A stretch of 55,850 bases of DNA from Pseudomonadota bacterium (GTDB lineage: Bacteria; Bdellovibrionota_C; UBA2361; OMIW01): contig OMIW01000129.1 in the NCBI GenBank assembly GCA_900299205.1, positions 1 to 55,850 on the forward strand, in the 5' to 3' direction. The position numbers were made by a program, and so were the translations under genes. Shown here in pieces: positions 1 through 9,527 of the stretch (positions are counted from its first letter, which is position 1; every line of letters starts with the position of its first letter). The notes beneath the pieces were generated by a model. The model worked only from the letters and a program-made list of their open reading frames with translations. It made no database searches and was not told the DNA's origin.

Positions 1-255
1 GAGGGATTTATTCGATGTATAATCGCTGACACCGGCGAGGGTATCCCCACCGAAAAACTTGATTCGATTTCCAGACCGTTCCATCAAGTTCAGGACTCGA
101 TCATGGATGGAGTGGGGCTAGGACTTGCAATCGCTAAGCTTTTAACAGAGACAAATCGCGGAGTTTTTTCGGTGAGTTCAGTGGTGGGGTCAGGAAGTCA
201 ATTCTCGGTTGATTTGCCAGTATGGCAGTCACCCGAAACTGCTCGCGAGGAATAA
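1..255 (+). CDS. Sensor histidine kinase, C-terminal fragment (truncated by window edge)
   Basis: The first 84 codons read without a stop and end at TAA 253-255. The peptide holds the end of a HATPase_c domain: a G1-type box DTGEGIP near the start and a G2-type box GVGLGLAIAK around residues 47-56, followed by the usual GSGSQFSVDLP ending. These boxes bind ATP in histidine kinases, which phosphorylate a conserved His and pass the phosphate to a response regulator. The sensor, dimerisation and phospho-acceptor parts lie outside the window, so the signal cannot be inferred. No receiver domain or regulator gene follows; the next gene is on the other strand. Confidence 0.85.
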   Translation, partial: EGFIRCIIADTGEGIPTEKLDSISRPFHQVQDSIMDGVGLGLAIAKLLTETNRGVFSVSSVVGSGSQFSVDLPVWQSPETAREE

Positions 256-624
256 AGTCAAAGCTGGGCCGCGATTGAACATGAGGAGTATCCTCGCCAT
301 GTTACCTCCTCCAACACTGGAGGTGCATAGTCGCAAACAAGGGGATATTTACGCAGCATTCTACGACCCTTACTCGAGAAGAACGCCACCGATTCGTCAG
401 CGGTGTAGTTCTCTCCCTCCGTATCACAGCTTCCATCTCCGATGCCCGCCTGTCCTCACGATAAGGTCTGCATCCAGATAATACCGTCGACGCGCTGGTA
501 CGAGAACCGATGCGCGGCAAAAAAGAAGAGGGGACTTATCGTAAGTGATTCAGCATGTCAGAGTAAGAAGGGGAGCACGCAGGTCCCATGGTAATTACTC
601 GGCAACGGTGCACAGTATCTCTGG
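256..624. other. Intergenic region between convergent genes, no gene seen
   Basis: This stretch separates the rightward kinase tail from the leftward SGNH hydrolase, so two transcription ends are expected. Short ORFs exist on both strands, but none has a convincing ribosome binding site or a recognisable protein. Two small hairpins are visible: GAGG/CCTC at 283-295 and ACCTCC/GGAGGT at 304-324. Neither has a T-tract. An AG-rich run at 521-537 would give a T-rich RNA end on the minus strand. Confidence 0.4.
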
Positions 625-1485
625 CTAGGGCCGCTGATCCAGAATGCCCGACCACATACGCGGAACCACCTTCGTCAGATAATAGACAAACACCTCTGTT
701 ACCGCTTCGTAACCAAGTGCCGTTGGGTGCAGTTGATCTGCGTTGTAGAGCCGTTTACTGACAAGATCAAACCGGAGATTCGCGGGAAGGTACAGCGAAC
801 TTGTTGCCGCGAATCTCGCATTTAATCGTCCAACCCAAGGCCCTTGCCCCCCCCGATTCGGCAGCAGAAGCCGAGAAACAACCACGATGGGGGTTCTCCC
901 TGAAAGCGCAGTCAGACGGTCACGAAGGTATTTTTGAAGTCGGCGAATTCTGCCATACGTCGGCGAGGTAGGGGGCTCTTTTCTTCGCGCGACACTCCAC
1001 CAATCGTTGCGGCCGATATCGAGAACTATCACATCAGCATCAGAGAGGGTTGCTCTCAACTTTGGAAACGATGATGACGAGCCCGCCAGGGTGGTTTTGA
1101 CTAAACGGTAGAGCTGCTCGGTCGTCTGACCCGGCTTTCCCAGCCCCGCAAAGGAGACGGAAGGCAAACGAATCCTGGCCCTAGTAACATAGCCCCCGCC
1201 GCTGTCTCCATACTGTTCGTCCCCAACTCCCGCGACGATGCTGTCACCGAGTACCGCGATTCGCACCTCCCCATCGCAAGAAATATCAGGAACTCCCTCT
1301 TTCGCCAGACATTCCTGCGAGTCTATCGATGATGCGAAAACCCAGGGTGTCGCTGCCACCCCACACCCACTTTGGTCGCAAGGCTGTGCGGTGGCCGGGG
1401 CGGGACAAATCCCCCCCCAGCCACCAACTGCAGCCACGAGCACAACCACCAATTCTCTGCAGCAACAAGCTAACGACAACCTCAT
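625..1485 (-). CDS. Secreted SGNH/GDSL-family hydrolase
   Basis: This 286-residue protein has an N-terminal hydrophobic stretch (about residues 10-33) that looks like a signal peptide. It then shows the SGNH blocks: GDS at 80-82 (Ser82 the expected nucleophile), GRND at 158-161 (Asn160) and DQLH at 250-253 (Asp250, His253 of the triad). The family cleaves esters of lipids, acetylated sugars or peptidoglycan; the substrate here is unknown. The ATG at 1485 has GGAGG about 7 nt upstream. It lies 46 nt downstream of metG and may be co-transcribed with it. Two runs of eight C/G (847-854 and 1411-1418) lie inside the gene, one near the signal peptide. Confidence 0.82.
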   Translation of the reverse strand: MRLSLACCCRELVVVLVAAVGGWGGICPAPATAQPCDQSGCGVAATPWVFASSIDSQECLAKEGVPDISCDGEVRIAVLGDSIVAGVGDEQYGDSGGGYVTRARIRLPSVSFAGLGKPGQTTEQLYRLVKTTLAGSSSSFPKLRATLSDADVIVLDIGRNDWWSVARRKEPPTSPTYGRIRRLQKYLRDRLTALSGRTPIVVVSRLLLPNRGGQGPWVGRLNARFAATSSLYLPANLRFDLVSKRLYNADQLHPTALGYEAVTEVFVYYLTKVVPRMWSGILDQRP

Positions 1486-1531
1486 CTTATGCCTCCACTC
1501 CTCGGCTCAACTCTATCACCCGGCGAACTAC

Positions 1532-3076
1532 CTACTCCGAGAGTAGCGGCAGCTCCAGTCGCGGGAACAGTGGACCAGCTGTCACCACTGAACGGCCCGC
1601 TAATTCACCCCATTGAGGGCATTCGGCCATCAGCCGCCCTTCGAGCCCCCCCCCAAGGCTGTCCGCCAACTGAGCCATTTTTTTCGGCATCACAGGCGAA
1701 AGCAGAAATGCTGCCATATGAAGAACAGAAACAACCGCCGCCAAAGATTCAGCCGCGACAGCCCGGTCCTCTTTGACAGCCTTCCACGGAGCCATACCGT
1801 CAATGTATTGATTGGTCCTTGATAGCAATTCGACCACCGCACCGATAGCGTGATGCGGCGCAAGCTCGTTAATTGATCTCTTTACTTTTGCAGGAAGCCG
1901 CTCAACGAGCTCTCGCAGATTGACAGTCGCCTCAGTGGCCGTCGATGCAGACGGGATAACGCCACCGAAGTGTTTAGATATAATCGCGATAGTTCGATTC
2001 GCAAGATTTCCCAGATTATTCGCGAGTTCCGCGTTGAGCCTCGTTACCACCAGCTCCTCTGAAAAGCTGCCATCATTCCCAAAAACTATATCGCGCGCCA
2101 ACCAATACCGCGCCGAGTCGATACCTATGGCGTCACACAAGTTCTGCGGAGTCACTACAGGCCCCTCAGACTTTGACATCTTGCCCCCAACCGCATTGAG
2201 AATCCACCCGTGAGCGAAGATCGTGCGGGGCAGCGGAACCCCGAGCGCCATCAACATCGTCGACCAATACACTGCGTGCGTCGTTAGGATATCCTTCCCT
2301 ATCAGGTGGACGACCCCTGACCACCATGTGCGGAACTCCTCCTCCTTTTCTGAACCTTGGCGAAATCCAACCGCAGAGGCGTAGTTGAGAAGCGCATCGA
2401 ACCAGACATATGTGACGAACTCTTCGTCGAACGGGATCGGAATACCCCAGGATAACCGCTTTTTCGGGCGTGATATGCAGAGATCGGTCAAAGGCTGACG
2501 GAGAAAACCAAGGACCTCGCTCCGTTTTCCCTCTGGCTGAATATACTCTGGGTGCTCCTCCAAATAAGCGATGAGAGCGTCTTGGTATCTCGACATCCGG
2601 AAGAAGTAATTTTTCTCGGTTACCCGCTGAACCGGCTTACCCATCGGGCTCAGACCATTTACGAGCTCCTTCTCGGTGAAGAACATCTCCTCACTGACCG
2701 AGTACCATCCCTCATACTCGGAGGCGTAGATATCGCCCCGCTCATAAAGATACGCAAGGCAATCCTGCACCACCCGTTGATGATACGGGAGGGTTGTGCG
2801 CATAAAGATATCGTAGGAAATACCGAGCTCTTGCCACGCCTTTTCAAACGAGGCCGCCATGTCGTCGCAATGCGCCTGGGGAGAGAGCCCGCGCTGATGC
2901 GCGGCTTCCTCAGCCTTTTGGCCGTGCTCATCGACCCCCGTTAAGAAGAGGGTACTGTCTCCGAAAAGTCGATGATACCGGGCGAGAATGTCCGCGATAG
3001 TGGTCGTGTAGAACGTACCGAGGTGTGGCGCCCCGTTAACGTAATAAATCGGGGTGGTAACGTAGAAAGATGACAT
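1532..3076 (-). CDS. metG: Methionyl-tRNA synthetase, short form
   Basis: This class I aminoacyl-tRNA synthetase charges tRNA-Met with methionine. The 514-residue length fits the short type without the C-terminal tRNA-binding/dimerisation domain. HLGT at residues 18-21 is the HIGH signature and KMSKS sits at 299-303. The helical anticodon-binding region follows. The connective segment, where many MetRS have zinc-binding cysteines, reads EGWYSVSEE (122-130) without any cysteine, so a zinc-free CP domain is expected. It lies 91 nt downstream of nuoB and 46 nt upstream of the SGNH gene. A run of nine C/G (1646-1654) lies near the 3' end of the gene. Confidence 0.95.
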   Translation of the reverse strand: MSSFYVTTPIYYVNGAPHLGTFYTTTIADILARYHRLFGDSTLFLTGVDEHGQKAEEAAHQRGLSPQAHCDDMAASFEKAWQELGISYDIFMRTTLPYHQRVVQDCLAYLYERGDIYASEYEGWYSVSEEMFFTEKELVNGLSPMGKPVQRVTEKNYFFRMSRYQDALIAYLEEHPEYIQPEGKRSEVLGFLRQPLTDLCISRPKKRLSWGIPIPFDEEFVTYVWFDALLNYASAVGFRQGSEKEEEFRTWWSGVVHLIGKDILTTHAVYWSTMLMALGVPLPRTIFAHGWILNAVGGKMSKSEGPVVTPQNLCDAIGIDSARYWLARDIVFGNDGSFSEELVVTRLNAELANNLGNLANRTIAIISKHFGGVIPSASTATEATVNLRELVERLPAKVKRSINELAPHHAIGAVVELLSRTNQYIDGMAPWKAVKEDRAVAAESLAAVVSVLHMAAFLLSPVMPKKMAQLADSLGGGLEGRLMAECPQWGELAGRSVVTAGPLFPRLELPLLSE

Positions 3077-3167
3077 ACCAGTCTCACAACCCTAAACAGC
3101 GGAGTGGTGGCAGGAAACTATCATCGGTCCATCACCAGACACACTCACACAATTACAAAAACGGCTG

Positions 3168-3725
3168 CTATACCCGAGGAATGAGCGACGTATCTATCTC
3201 ATCCCCAAGTAGCTCGGGAAGATCGGGGTGCGGTTGAGCACCTCCATGACTATGAACGAGGGGCTGGCGAGAGCGCTGTATGTCCCGTTGCAGCCGGAGC
3301 AATGCATCGATAACCGTCTCAGGTCGGGGTGGACATCCGGGAATGTACATATCCACCGGCAAAATTTTGTCGATACCTGCAACGGTCGTATAGTTGTCGT
3401 AGAAGCCGCCGGAAGACGCACACGCCCCGAACGCGACGACCCATTTCGGCTCTGCCATCTGCTCGTACACCCGCAAAAGGACAGGAGCCAGCTTGTGATT
3501 GATTGTCCCCACGACAAAGAGCAGGTCCGACTGTCGCGGGGTAAACCGAGGCAGCGCCGCCCCGAACCGGTCGGTATCATAGTGGGAGCAGCTCACCGCC
3601 ATAAACTCCATACCACAGCACGCCGTCACAAAAGGGTACGGGAACAGCGAATATTTCCGCGCAAACCCGACAAAACTCTCGAGCTTCGTGACGAAGAATC
3701 CAGGATTATCCTGCGGTATTTCCAT
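3168..3725 (-). CDS. nuoB: NADH-quinone oxidoreductase subunit B (complex I)
   Basis: NuoB carries the N2 4Fe-4S cluster, the last electron carrier of complex I before quinone. The expected ligands are visible: tandem Cys36-Cys37 in ACCGMEF, a Cys in the FGACASSGGF region and the Cys of PGCPPRPE. Length is 185 residues from the ATG at 3725, chosen because GAGGGG precedes it and family members start only a few residues before this point. An in-frame GTG at 3764 would add 13 residues. Other nuo genes are absent: metG follows and hldD lies divergently upstream. The rest of complex I must be encoded elsewhere, or this is an isolated copy. Confidence 0.9.
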   Translation of the reverse strand: MEIPQDNPGFFVTKLESFVGFARKYSLFPYPFVTACCGMEFMAVSCSHYDTDRFGAALPRFTPRQSDLLFVVGTINHKLAPVLLRVYEQMAEPKWVVAFGACASSGGFYDNYTTVAGIDKILPVDMYIPGCPPRPETVIDALLRLQRDIQRSRQPLVHSHGGAQPHPDLPELLGDEIDTSLIPRV

Positions 3726-3993
3726 CTCCCCTCTTATCAAAACTTTCCCGTTCGGCCACCTCACCGACTTGACTGAATCAAGCCCAAGAATGAAACAAAA
3801 AATGCAGTGACACCGGACCCTTATTTTAGCCCTCCGACACCCATCGTGTCAAAGAGGAGCTATGTGTTGAGCCTTCCGGTTTTATTTGTCTTTTACCCAA
3901 TCCCATGCGATCATTTGAATAAATAACGACATTCTGCTCACCCCTCAAAGGGTCAGCCCCCTCGAACACCCCCTTCGGACCACAGATACCCCC

Positions 3994-4977
3994 ATGAGCA
4001 TCATCTTGATCACCGGCGGGGCCGGTTTTATCGGAAGTAACCTTGTCCGCACCCTCAACGAAGAGGGACTGAACGATATCGTCATCGCAGATAATCTCGG
4101 CAATCAGGGGGGGACCGCCGGCAAATGGCGCACCCTCCTTGGCAAGAAGTTCCGCGACATTATCCCAAAATCAGCGACTATTCAGTTCATTGAGAAGCAT
4201 CGGCGAGATATCGGCGCAGTTATACACCTCGGCGCATGCTCATCCACTCAGGAAATGGACATGGACTTCCTGATGGAGAACAACATTCGGCTTTCCCAGA
4301 AGATTATCCTCCTCGCCGCTGAATTCGGCATTCGGTGCATTTACGCGAGCAGCGCTGCCACTTACGGAATCGGAGAAATTGGCTTCGACGACGATCCTTC
4401 CGTCATTGGGTCCATCCGACCGATTAATCCTTACGGATTCTCGAAACACTTCGTAGATTGCTGGCTCCTTGAAAACCATTTGGAGCAAGCTGCATGTGGG
4501 CTGAAGTTTTTTAATGTCTACGGACCGAACGAATATCATAAGGGGAAAATGAGGAGCCTTGTGCTCACCGCATACCCTCAAATCCTCGATACGGGCATGA
4601 TTCGCCTTTTCAAATCAACCGATCCGCAGTATCCCGACGGCGGTCAACGTCGAGATTTCATTTATGTAAAAGATTGCTGTGACGCCGTTTTGTGGCTTTT
4701 AAAGAATCCCCAAGTGAACGGAATTTACAATGTTGGCACCGGAGCCTCCCGCACCTGGAACGATCTGGCCAACGCTCTCTTCGCAGCTATGGGGTTGCCC
4801 CCCCAGATTGAGTATATCGATATGCCTTCCTCGCTCGTCCCTGGCTACCAGAACTTCACCGAGGCAACCATGACCCGTCTTCACCGCGCCGGATGGAGCG
4901 GCGCAAAGATCACGCTCGAGGAGGGTGTACGAGATTATGTGCAAGGGTATCTTGCCCCGGGAGGAGGGATTCGCTGA
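3994..4977 (+). CDS. hldD: ADP-L-glycero-D-manno-heptose 6-epimerase
   Basis: This short-chain dehydrogenase/reductase-type epimerase inverts C6 of ADP-D-glycero-D-manno-heptose to make the inner-core LPS heptose donor. It has the N-terminal dinucleotide motif GGAGFIG (8-14), the family-typical HLGACSST, the SSAATYG segment, a YGFSK active-site pair, and FNVYGPNEYHKG with the second conserved lysine. At 327 residues it is full length. It implies an outer membrane with heptosylated LPS. No Shine-Dalgarno sequence precedes the ATG; the leader is C-rich. It stands alone, with rpmH 166 nt further on. Confidence 0.93.
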   Translation: MSIILITGGAGFIGSNLVRTLNEEGLNDIVIADNLGNQGGTAGKWRTLLGKKFRDIIPKSATIQFIEKHRRDIGAVIHLGACSSTQEMDMDFLMENNIRLSQKIILLAAEFGIRCIYASSAATYGIGEIGFDDDPSVIGSIRPINPYGFSKHFVDCWLLENHLEQAACGLKFFNVYGPNEYHKGKMRSLVLTAYPQILDTGMIRLFKSTDPQYPDGGQRRDFIYVKDCCDAVLWLLKNPQVNGIYNVGTGASRTWNDLANALFAAMGLPPQIEYIDMPSSLVPGYQNFTEATMTRLHRAGWSGAKITLEEGVRDYVQGYLAPGGGIR

Positions 4978-4998
4978 GAGAGCAACCCCCTTCACCCC

Positions 4999-5027
4999 TT
5001 GATTTTCAAACTCGAGTCAATTAAACT
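4999..5027 (+). promoter_or_regulatory. Candidate sigma-70 type promoter for rpmH-rnpA
   Basis: TTGATT at 4999-5004 and TAAACT at 5022-5027 are separated by 17 nt. They lie about 117 nt upstream of the rpmH start in an otherwise non-coding gap. The match was made by eye and is moderate. Confidence 0.4.
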
Positions 5028-5143
5028 CCAAGGTCTCGATTGAACTAGGAACGAGGGAAGGGTCACCTGAAATCCAACACGACCTACATACCGTCCCCTT
5101 TCAACTCCTTGTTTCAACAGAATTCTCTAAGGATTTCAACGTC

Positions 5144-5305
5144 ATGAAACGCACATATCAACCTCACACAAAGAGCAGAGCCACAACCCACGGCTTTCGC
5201 GCCCGGATGGCAACAAAGGGGGGGCGGAAAATCATTAACGCTCGACGAGCTCGTGGCCGGAAGCGTCTCGTCCCTTCGGTTTACCGAAAAGGACATTACA
5301 AGTAG
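5144..5305 (+). CDS. rpmH: 50S ribosomal protein L34
   Basis: The 53-residue, strongly basic protein begins [12 protein letters not shown] and continues with [25 protein letters not shown] in pieces typical of L34, which binds 23S rRNA in the large subunit. The usual family length is 44-50; the extra residues are at the C-terminus (SVYRKGHYK). AAGGA lies about 11 nt before the ATG. It heads the conserved block rpmH-rnpA-yidD-yidC-mnmE. A G7 run is present in the gene. Confidence 0.95.
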   Translation: MKRTYQPHTKSRATTHGFRARMATKGGRKIINARRARGRKRLVPSVYRKGHYK

Positions 5306-5356
5306 GCCAGTCGCGGGTAGCACGTCTCCCCGCCATGCCCTCTCCCGCAGCTCCTC

Positions 5357-5839
5357 ATGAAGGATTTTTCTTTTCCGAAAACGGCTCGGCTCCTCAAGCG
5401 GGCCGAGTTTCTGCGGGTTCAAAATAACGGAAGAAGAGTGCATGGTTCTACACTGATGCTCTTCATTCGCCCAGCTCGCGCTTCCAATGCTCGCCCACGT
5501 CTTGGCATCACCGTAACAACCAAGATCCATAAGCGTTCCCACATTCGCAACAGGATAAAGCGAAGCATTCGTGAGGCGTTTCGACACCACCAGCACAACC
5601 TGAAAAGGGGGATCGAGCTTGTAGTGTCAGCTCGGCCTGAATGTGTTACCCTGCTTCCTCATCAACTTCGCGGGGATTTTATCGCCATACTTTCCCACGC
5701 AGGTTTGATGCTGAGGGGAGACCCTACTATCGAATCGCTTGGTTCGGGGGGGCACCGGTACGAAGGTGGCCGAGGTCGGAGAAACGAAGAGGTCGGCTTG
5801 CGCATGAGGCCTCGTTCGCGGCCTCCGGCACGAACCTGA
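5357..5839 (+). CDS. rnpA: Ribonuclease P protein component
   Basis: RnpA is the protein cofactor of RNase P, which removes 5' leaders from pre-tRNAs. The sequence has the N-terminal [13 protein letters not shown] start, an RPRLGITV strand and the RNR helix ([10 protein letters not shown], with RNR at 64-66). The conserved domain ends near residue 115. A 45-residue G/R/P-rich tail follows, making this 160 residues against a usual 115-130. It lies 51 nt after rpmH, and the ATG has no clear SD. The next gene, yidD, starts 13 nt after the stop, so the tail may reflect drift near the junction. Confidence 0.93.
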   Translation: MKDFSFPKTARLLKRAEFLRVQNNGRRVHGSTLMLFIRPARASNARPRLGITVTTKIHKRSHIRNRIKRSIREAFRHHQHNLKRGIELVVSARPECVTLLPHQLRGDFIAILSHAGLMLRGDPTIESLGSGGHRYEGGRGRRNEEVGLRMRPRSRPPART

Positions 5840-5852
5840 AGGGAGCCAATCC

Positions 5853-6251
5853 GTGAGATGCCCAAACCCGATGGAAAAATCACAGAAAGAGAAAGCATCA
5901 CTCGAAGGCCTTTCGAAATCCGTGAGAGCGCGCCTCGAACACCAAAACTTCTCTCCTATCCGGTGGGTCCACAAGGTCTATAAGGTGACTCTCTCTCCGC
6001 TCTTCGCCTGTTTTGGCGCCGAGTGTCGCTTTATCCCTGACTGCTCAAGTTATGCACTTGATGCGATAGAGTCTCGCGGATTCCTTCATGGAGGCATGCT
6101 CGCAGTGCGCCGTCTCTGTCGCTGCCATCCTTGGTGTGCAGGAGGGCACGATCCTGTGCCGAGAGAGGCTGTATCTGACATCCGGTTCGTCTCCCCAGAT
6201 ATACGTAACCAAGTCAACTCTTGCAGAGATCCATGCAAGATTTCGAGCTGA
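5853..6251 (+). CDS. yidD: Membrane protein insertion efficiency factor YidD
   Basis: YidD is a small amphipathic inner-membrane-associated protein that assists YidC/Sec insertion and is nearly always encoded between rnpA and yidC, as here. The core is clear: [15 protein letters not shown], then [15 protein letters not shown] with the conserved cysteines and tyrosine, then [15 protein letters not shown]. The GTG at 5853 gives 132 residues; an ATG at 5871 would remove six. Beyond the roughly 75-residue core there is a non-conserved N-terminal segment and about 25 extra C-terminal residues. Confidence 0.9.
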   Translation: MRCPNPMEKSQKEKASLEGLSKSVRARLEHQNFSPIRWVHKVYKVTLSPLFACFGAECRFIPDCSSYALDAIESRGFLHGGMLAVRRLCRCHPWCAGGHDPVPREAVSDIRFVSPDIRNQVNSCRDPCKISS

Positions 6252-6352
6252 GGTAACTCCAGATTCCTACGAACACGCGATGAACTCGATCTGATTAGCA
6301 AAGCTTTTAACCTGTTGAGATAAATTCTCCTCCCTCCCTGCTGGAACAACTC

Positions 6353-8059
6353 ATGGAAGATAGACGCACCGCCTTCGCTATCGTGCTCAGCATCATTGTT
6401 GTCATGATGTACTCTCAAACGGTTCTTACACCACCACCGAGCACGCAACTTCCCCAACAACAATCTCCTTATCCGTCAGCAGGACAGGGGACCGTGGCGC
6501 AACCATCGGCCGGCCTTACCCCCACCACTCCTCCTGCTCCATCGATACAATCCGGCTCAACCCTCACGACGATTACCGCTGACCAGGTGGATGCGGCGGG
6601 GTCTGTGCGGGTCAGGACTCCTGTCATGGCGCTCGATATCTCTCTCCTGGGCGCACGACTTCGGAAACTGACCCTCTCTCGCTACGCAGAGACCCTCGGG
6701 AGTGAGAATGGGATAAATCTGGTTGAAGAGGAACCGAATCACCCCTTTCCGCTCGGTGTTTACACACATTCCGATGCTGACGGAGCAGTTCTGTACGCAG
6801 TCACCAGTCTCGCCGGAGTTCAGCAAACAGCCGATGGGTATCAGCTCGAAGCGAACGAGGGGACAATTACCTTCACGGGAACGCATCCAAATTGGGGAAC
6901 GGTCAGTAAAACCTTTCGCGTAAACAACGATGGATACCTCATCGGGATAGATGTGACTATCACCAATCGAGCAACCGTTCCCCTCTCACTGGAATGGAGC
7001 CACTACATCCCCACCGATCCCGCCCGTGTCCGTAGCGATCCGTGGAATGTAACTCTGCTTGATACAAAAGGTTCAATTTCTCACCTCGCTCCGGACAAGG
7101 TCGCTCTTGGGATAACCGACAAGGGAATCCTCCAGTGGGCCGCGCTGGGCGACCGATATTTTCAGACCGCCCTTATTTCAAAAAATCCCTCAACTCCGTT
7201 CGCTCTCGGCCGCGAGAGCAATACCATGACGGTCCGGAACTTTGGCACTCCAGAATCAGGGAGCTTTCTCCTCTACGCGGGACCAAAAGACCAACAAAAG
7301 TTGAAGGCGACTGGTTTTGATCTTCATCGAACGATAGATCTTGGCTTTTTCACCTTTCTCGCTGACCCACTCCTCCAACTCCTCAGATTTTTCCACTCCC
7401 TCCTCGACAACTACGGACTCGCCATCATTCTTCTGACCCTTGTCATCAAGTTAGTCTTGTATCCCCTTACTGCCGCGAGCTTCAAGTCGATGCAGAAGAT
7501 GCAAGAGGTTCAACCGGAGGTAGAAAAACTGCGGGCAAAATATAAAGATGCCACCGAGCTGAATCATGCAATGATGGAGCTTTACAAGAACAAGGGCGTT
7601 AATCCACTCGGAGGCTGCCTCCCGATGTTCGCCCAGATTCCGGTATTTCTTGGCCTTTACAACGCGCTCCTTCAGTCGATAGAGCTCCGTCACCAACCAT
7701 TTGCGTTTTGGATCACGGATCTTTCATCCCCTGAAAAACTAATCCTCTTTGGTATCCCAATCCCCCTCATGATAGTGATTATGGGCGCGACGATGATCTG
7801 GCAACAGTGGACCACCCCCTCGTCGATGGACCCACAACAAAAAAAGATCATGATGATGATGCCGGTTATTTTTACCGGGATGTTTATTATTTTCCCAATG
7901 CCGGCGGGGCTCGTGCTGTATTGGCTTATAAATAACATCACGAGCATTACTCAGCAGATTTATCTCAAGAACGCTCACGGCACTCATCCGATGATAGCGA
8001 CTCTCGTAACCAGCGTGGTTCTCTTCGTCTTGGGATTTGTGGCGGTTTTGGCCTCATAA
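6353..8059 (+). CDS. yidC: Membrane protein insertase YidC
   Basis: YidC (Oxa1 family) inserts and folds inner-membrane proteins, alone or with SecYEG. This 568-residue form has the Gram-negative layout. It starts with an N-terminal membrane anchor (about residues 7-25), then a P/Q/S/T-rich linker and a large periplasmic beta domain (about 75-330). The conserved helical core follows, with the hydrophilic-groove region, SMQKMQEVQPE and the NPLGGCLPMFAQIPVF motif, then the final membrane helices. It sits between yidD and mnmE in the conserved order; mnmE starts 10 nt after its stop. Confidence 0.95.
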   Translation: MEDRRTAFAIVLSIIVVMMYSQTVLTPPPSTQLPQQQSPYPSAGQGTVAQPSAGLTPTTPPAPSIQSGSTLTTITADQVDAAGSVRVRTPVMALDISLLGARLRKLTLSRYAETLGSENGINLVEEEPNHPFPLGVYTHSDADGAVLYAVTSLAGVQQTADGYQLEANEGTITFTGTHPNWGTVSKTFRVNNDGYLIGIDVTITNRATVPLSLEWSHYIPTDPARVRSDPWNVTLLDTKGSISHLAPDKVALGITDKGILQWAALGDRYFQTALISKNPSTPFALGRESNTMTVRNFGTPESGSFLLYAGPKDQQKLKATGFDLHRTIDLGFFTFLADPLLQLLRFFHSLLDNYGLAIILLTLVIKLVLYPLTAASFKSMQKMQEVQPEVEKLRAKYKDATELNHAMMELYKNKGVNPLGGCLPMFAQIPVFLGLYNALLQSIELRHQPFAFWITDLSSPEKLILFGIPIPLMIVIMGATMIWQQWTTPSSMDPQQKKIMMMMPVIFTGMFIIFPMPAGLVLYWLINNITSITQQIYLKNAHGTHPMIATLVTSVVLFVLGFVAVLAS

Positions 8060-8069
8060 GAAGACTTTT

Positions 8070-9458
8070 ATGGCGCAAAGGCACACAACTACCATTGCAG
8101 CATGCGCCACTCCCGCAGCACCTGGGGGGGTAGCAGTCGTTCGTATCAGCGGTCCCGATAGCCGCTCAGCGCTTGCCACGATTTTTCGCTCTACGAAGGA
8201 CCCAGTATCTCATCCTCGGTCGGTGGTGTTCGGTGATGTGATAGATTTTGCGACAAAGGAGATTCTCGATCGCGCGCTCGTTTTTTTCATGCCGGGACCT
8301 GCCAGCTTTACCGGGGAAGATGTTGCAGAAATTCAATGCCACGGAAGTCCTTTACTCGTCCGAAAGATACTTCGTTCGCTCTACGCATTCGGCATTCTTC
8401 CGGCCAACCCGGGTGAGTTCACCAAGCGAGCGTTTCTCAACGGGAAGCTCGATCTTGTTCAGGCGGAGGCCATCGCCGATCTTATCGCGGCATCGACGGA
8501 GCAAGCTCTGAAACTCGCAGCCGAGCAGCTGAACGGACGGCTCAGTAGCGCGATCTCTGAGGTAGGTTCGCCCCTGAGAGATTCACTCGCTGAACTTGAG
8601 GCGTCAATCGATTTTCCAGAGGAAGATATTAATCCCGCCTCTCAAAGCAGAATAATAGCGGCGGTCGAACAGACGACGAAAAAAGTAGAAACTCTTATAA
8701 ACTCCTATGCGTATGGGCAAGTCGTTCGAGAAGGTTTTAGGGTGCTTCTCGCAGGCCCACCAAATGCCGGGAAATCCAGCCTTCTCAATCTATTCGTTGG
8801 ACATCAGCGAGCAATAGTGACCCATATTTCCGGGACCACTCGTGACCTGCTCGAGGAGGAGGTCACTCTTGACGGGCTTCGATTTATTTTTTGCGACTCT
8901 GCTGGATTGCGTGAAACAACCGATACTGTTGAACAGGTGGGAATTGAACTCGCAAAGAATCGAGTGCCGTGGGCCGACCTTGTGCTGTTCGTAATTGATG
9001 GGGGTGATACGGGGGCTGAATGGCAGCTTGCAGTGAACCACCTTCGCGGTCTTGCCCGGCGAGTATGGCTAGTTGTCAATAAGGTTGATATTGCGCCAAA
9101 TGCCTTTTCGACGATCGCAATAGAGCCGACCCTGTTCAGCCAACGATTTTTTCTATCTGCAAAAACTGAGAGTGGCTTCTCTGCGCTTCAGGAGGCGCTT
9201 GTAGAGGAGGTAAAAACAACAAGCCTCGAAGCCTCAGCAGGCAACACAACTATCACGAACGAAAGACATCGTCTCGCTCTCATAAGTGCTCGAGATGCCC
9301 TGGGGCGCGCCGTTGCAGGACACCTAGGCGGTCAACCAACGGAGATACTCGCCCTCGAGCTTCGTCATGCCCTCGCAAATCTTGATGAAATTGTAGGCAA
9401 GACTTCTACCGAGGATATTCTTGGGAGAATATTCTCGAAATTTTGTATAGGAAAATAG
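8070..9458 (+). CDS. mnmE: tRNA modification GTPase MnmE
   Basis: MnmE with MnmG installs the 5-carboxymethylaminomethyl group on wobble U34 of several tRNAs. The 462-residue protein has the N-terminal formyl-THF-binding domain (start TTIAACATPAAPGG), a helical domain and an inserted G domain with GPPNAGKSS (G1), GTTRD (G2/K-loop side), DSAGLRET (G3) and NKVD (G4). It ends in the catalytic FCIGK tail. The ATG at 8070 was chosen because the conserved N-terminus begins at once; an upstream in-frame start at 8037 would overlap yidC. Confidence 0.95.
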   Translation: MAQRHTTTIAACATPAAPGGVAVVRISGPDSRSALATIFRSTKDPVSHPRSVVFGDVIDFATKEILDRALVFFMPGPASFTGEDVAEIQCHGSPLLVRKILRSLYAFGILPANPGEFTKRAFLNGKLDLVQAEAIADLIAASTEQALKLAAEQLNGRLSSAISEVGSPLRDSLAELEASIDFPEEDINPASQSRIIAAVEQTTKKVETLINSYAYGQVVREGFRVLLAGPPNAGKSSLLNLFVGHQRAIVTHISGTTRDLLEEEVTLDGLRFIFCDSAGLRETTDTVEQVGIELAKNRVPWADLVLFVIDGGDTGAEWQLAVNHLRGLARRVWLVVNKVDIAPNAFSTIAIEPTLFSQRFFLSAKTESGFSALQEALVEEVKTTSLEASAGNTTITNERHRLALISARDALGRAVAGHLGGQPTEILALELRHALANLDEIVGKTSTEDILGRIFSKFCIGK

Positions 9459-9527
9459 TACCGAGCCTGATAGGAATTGGGGGACAGCCCTGTCAAGTGA
9501 GAGTTTCATCGACAAAGATGGCTGGCC

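Noticed and set aside
209-481. 90-codon ORF after the kinase fragment
   Set aside because: It overlaps the kinase end, has no SD, low complexity and no resemblance to proteins.
4978-5143. Possible oriC near rpmH
   Set aside because: No DnaA-box cluster, AT-rich unwinding region, dnaA or dnaN is seen.
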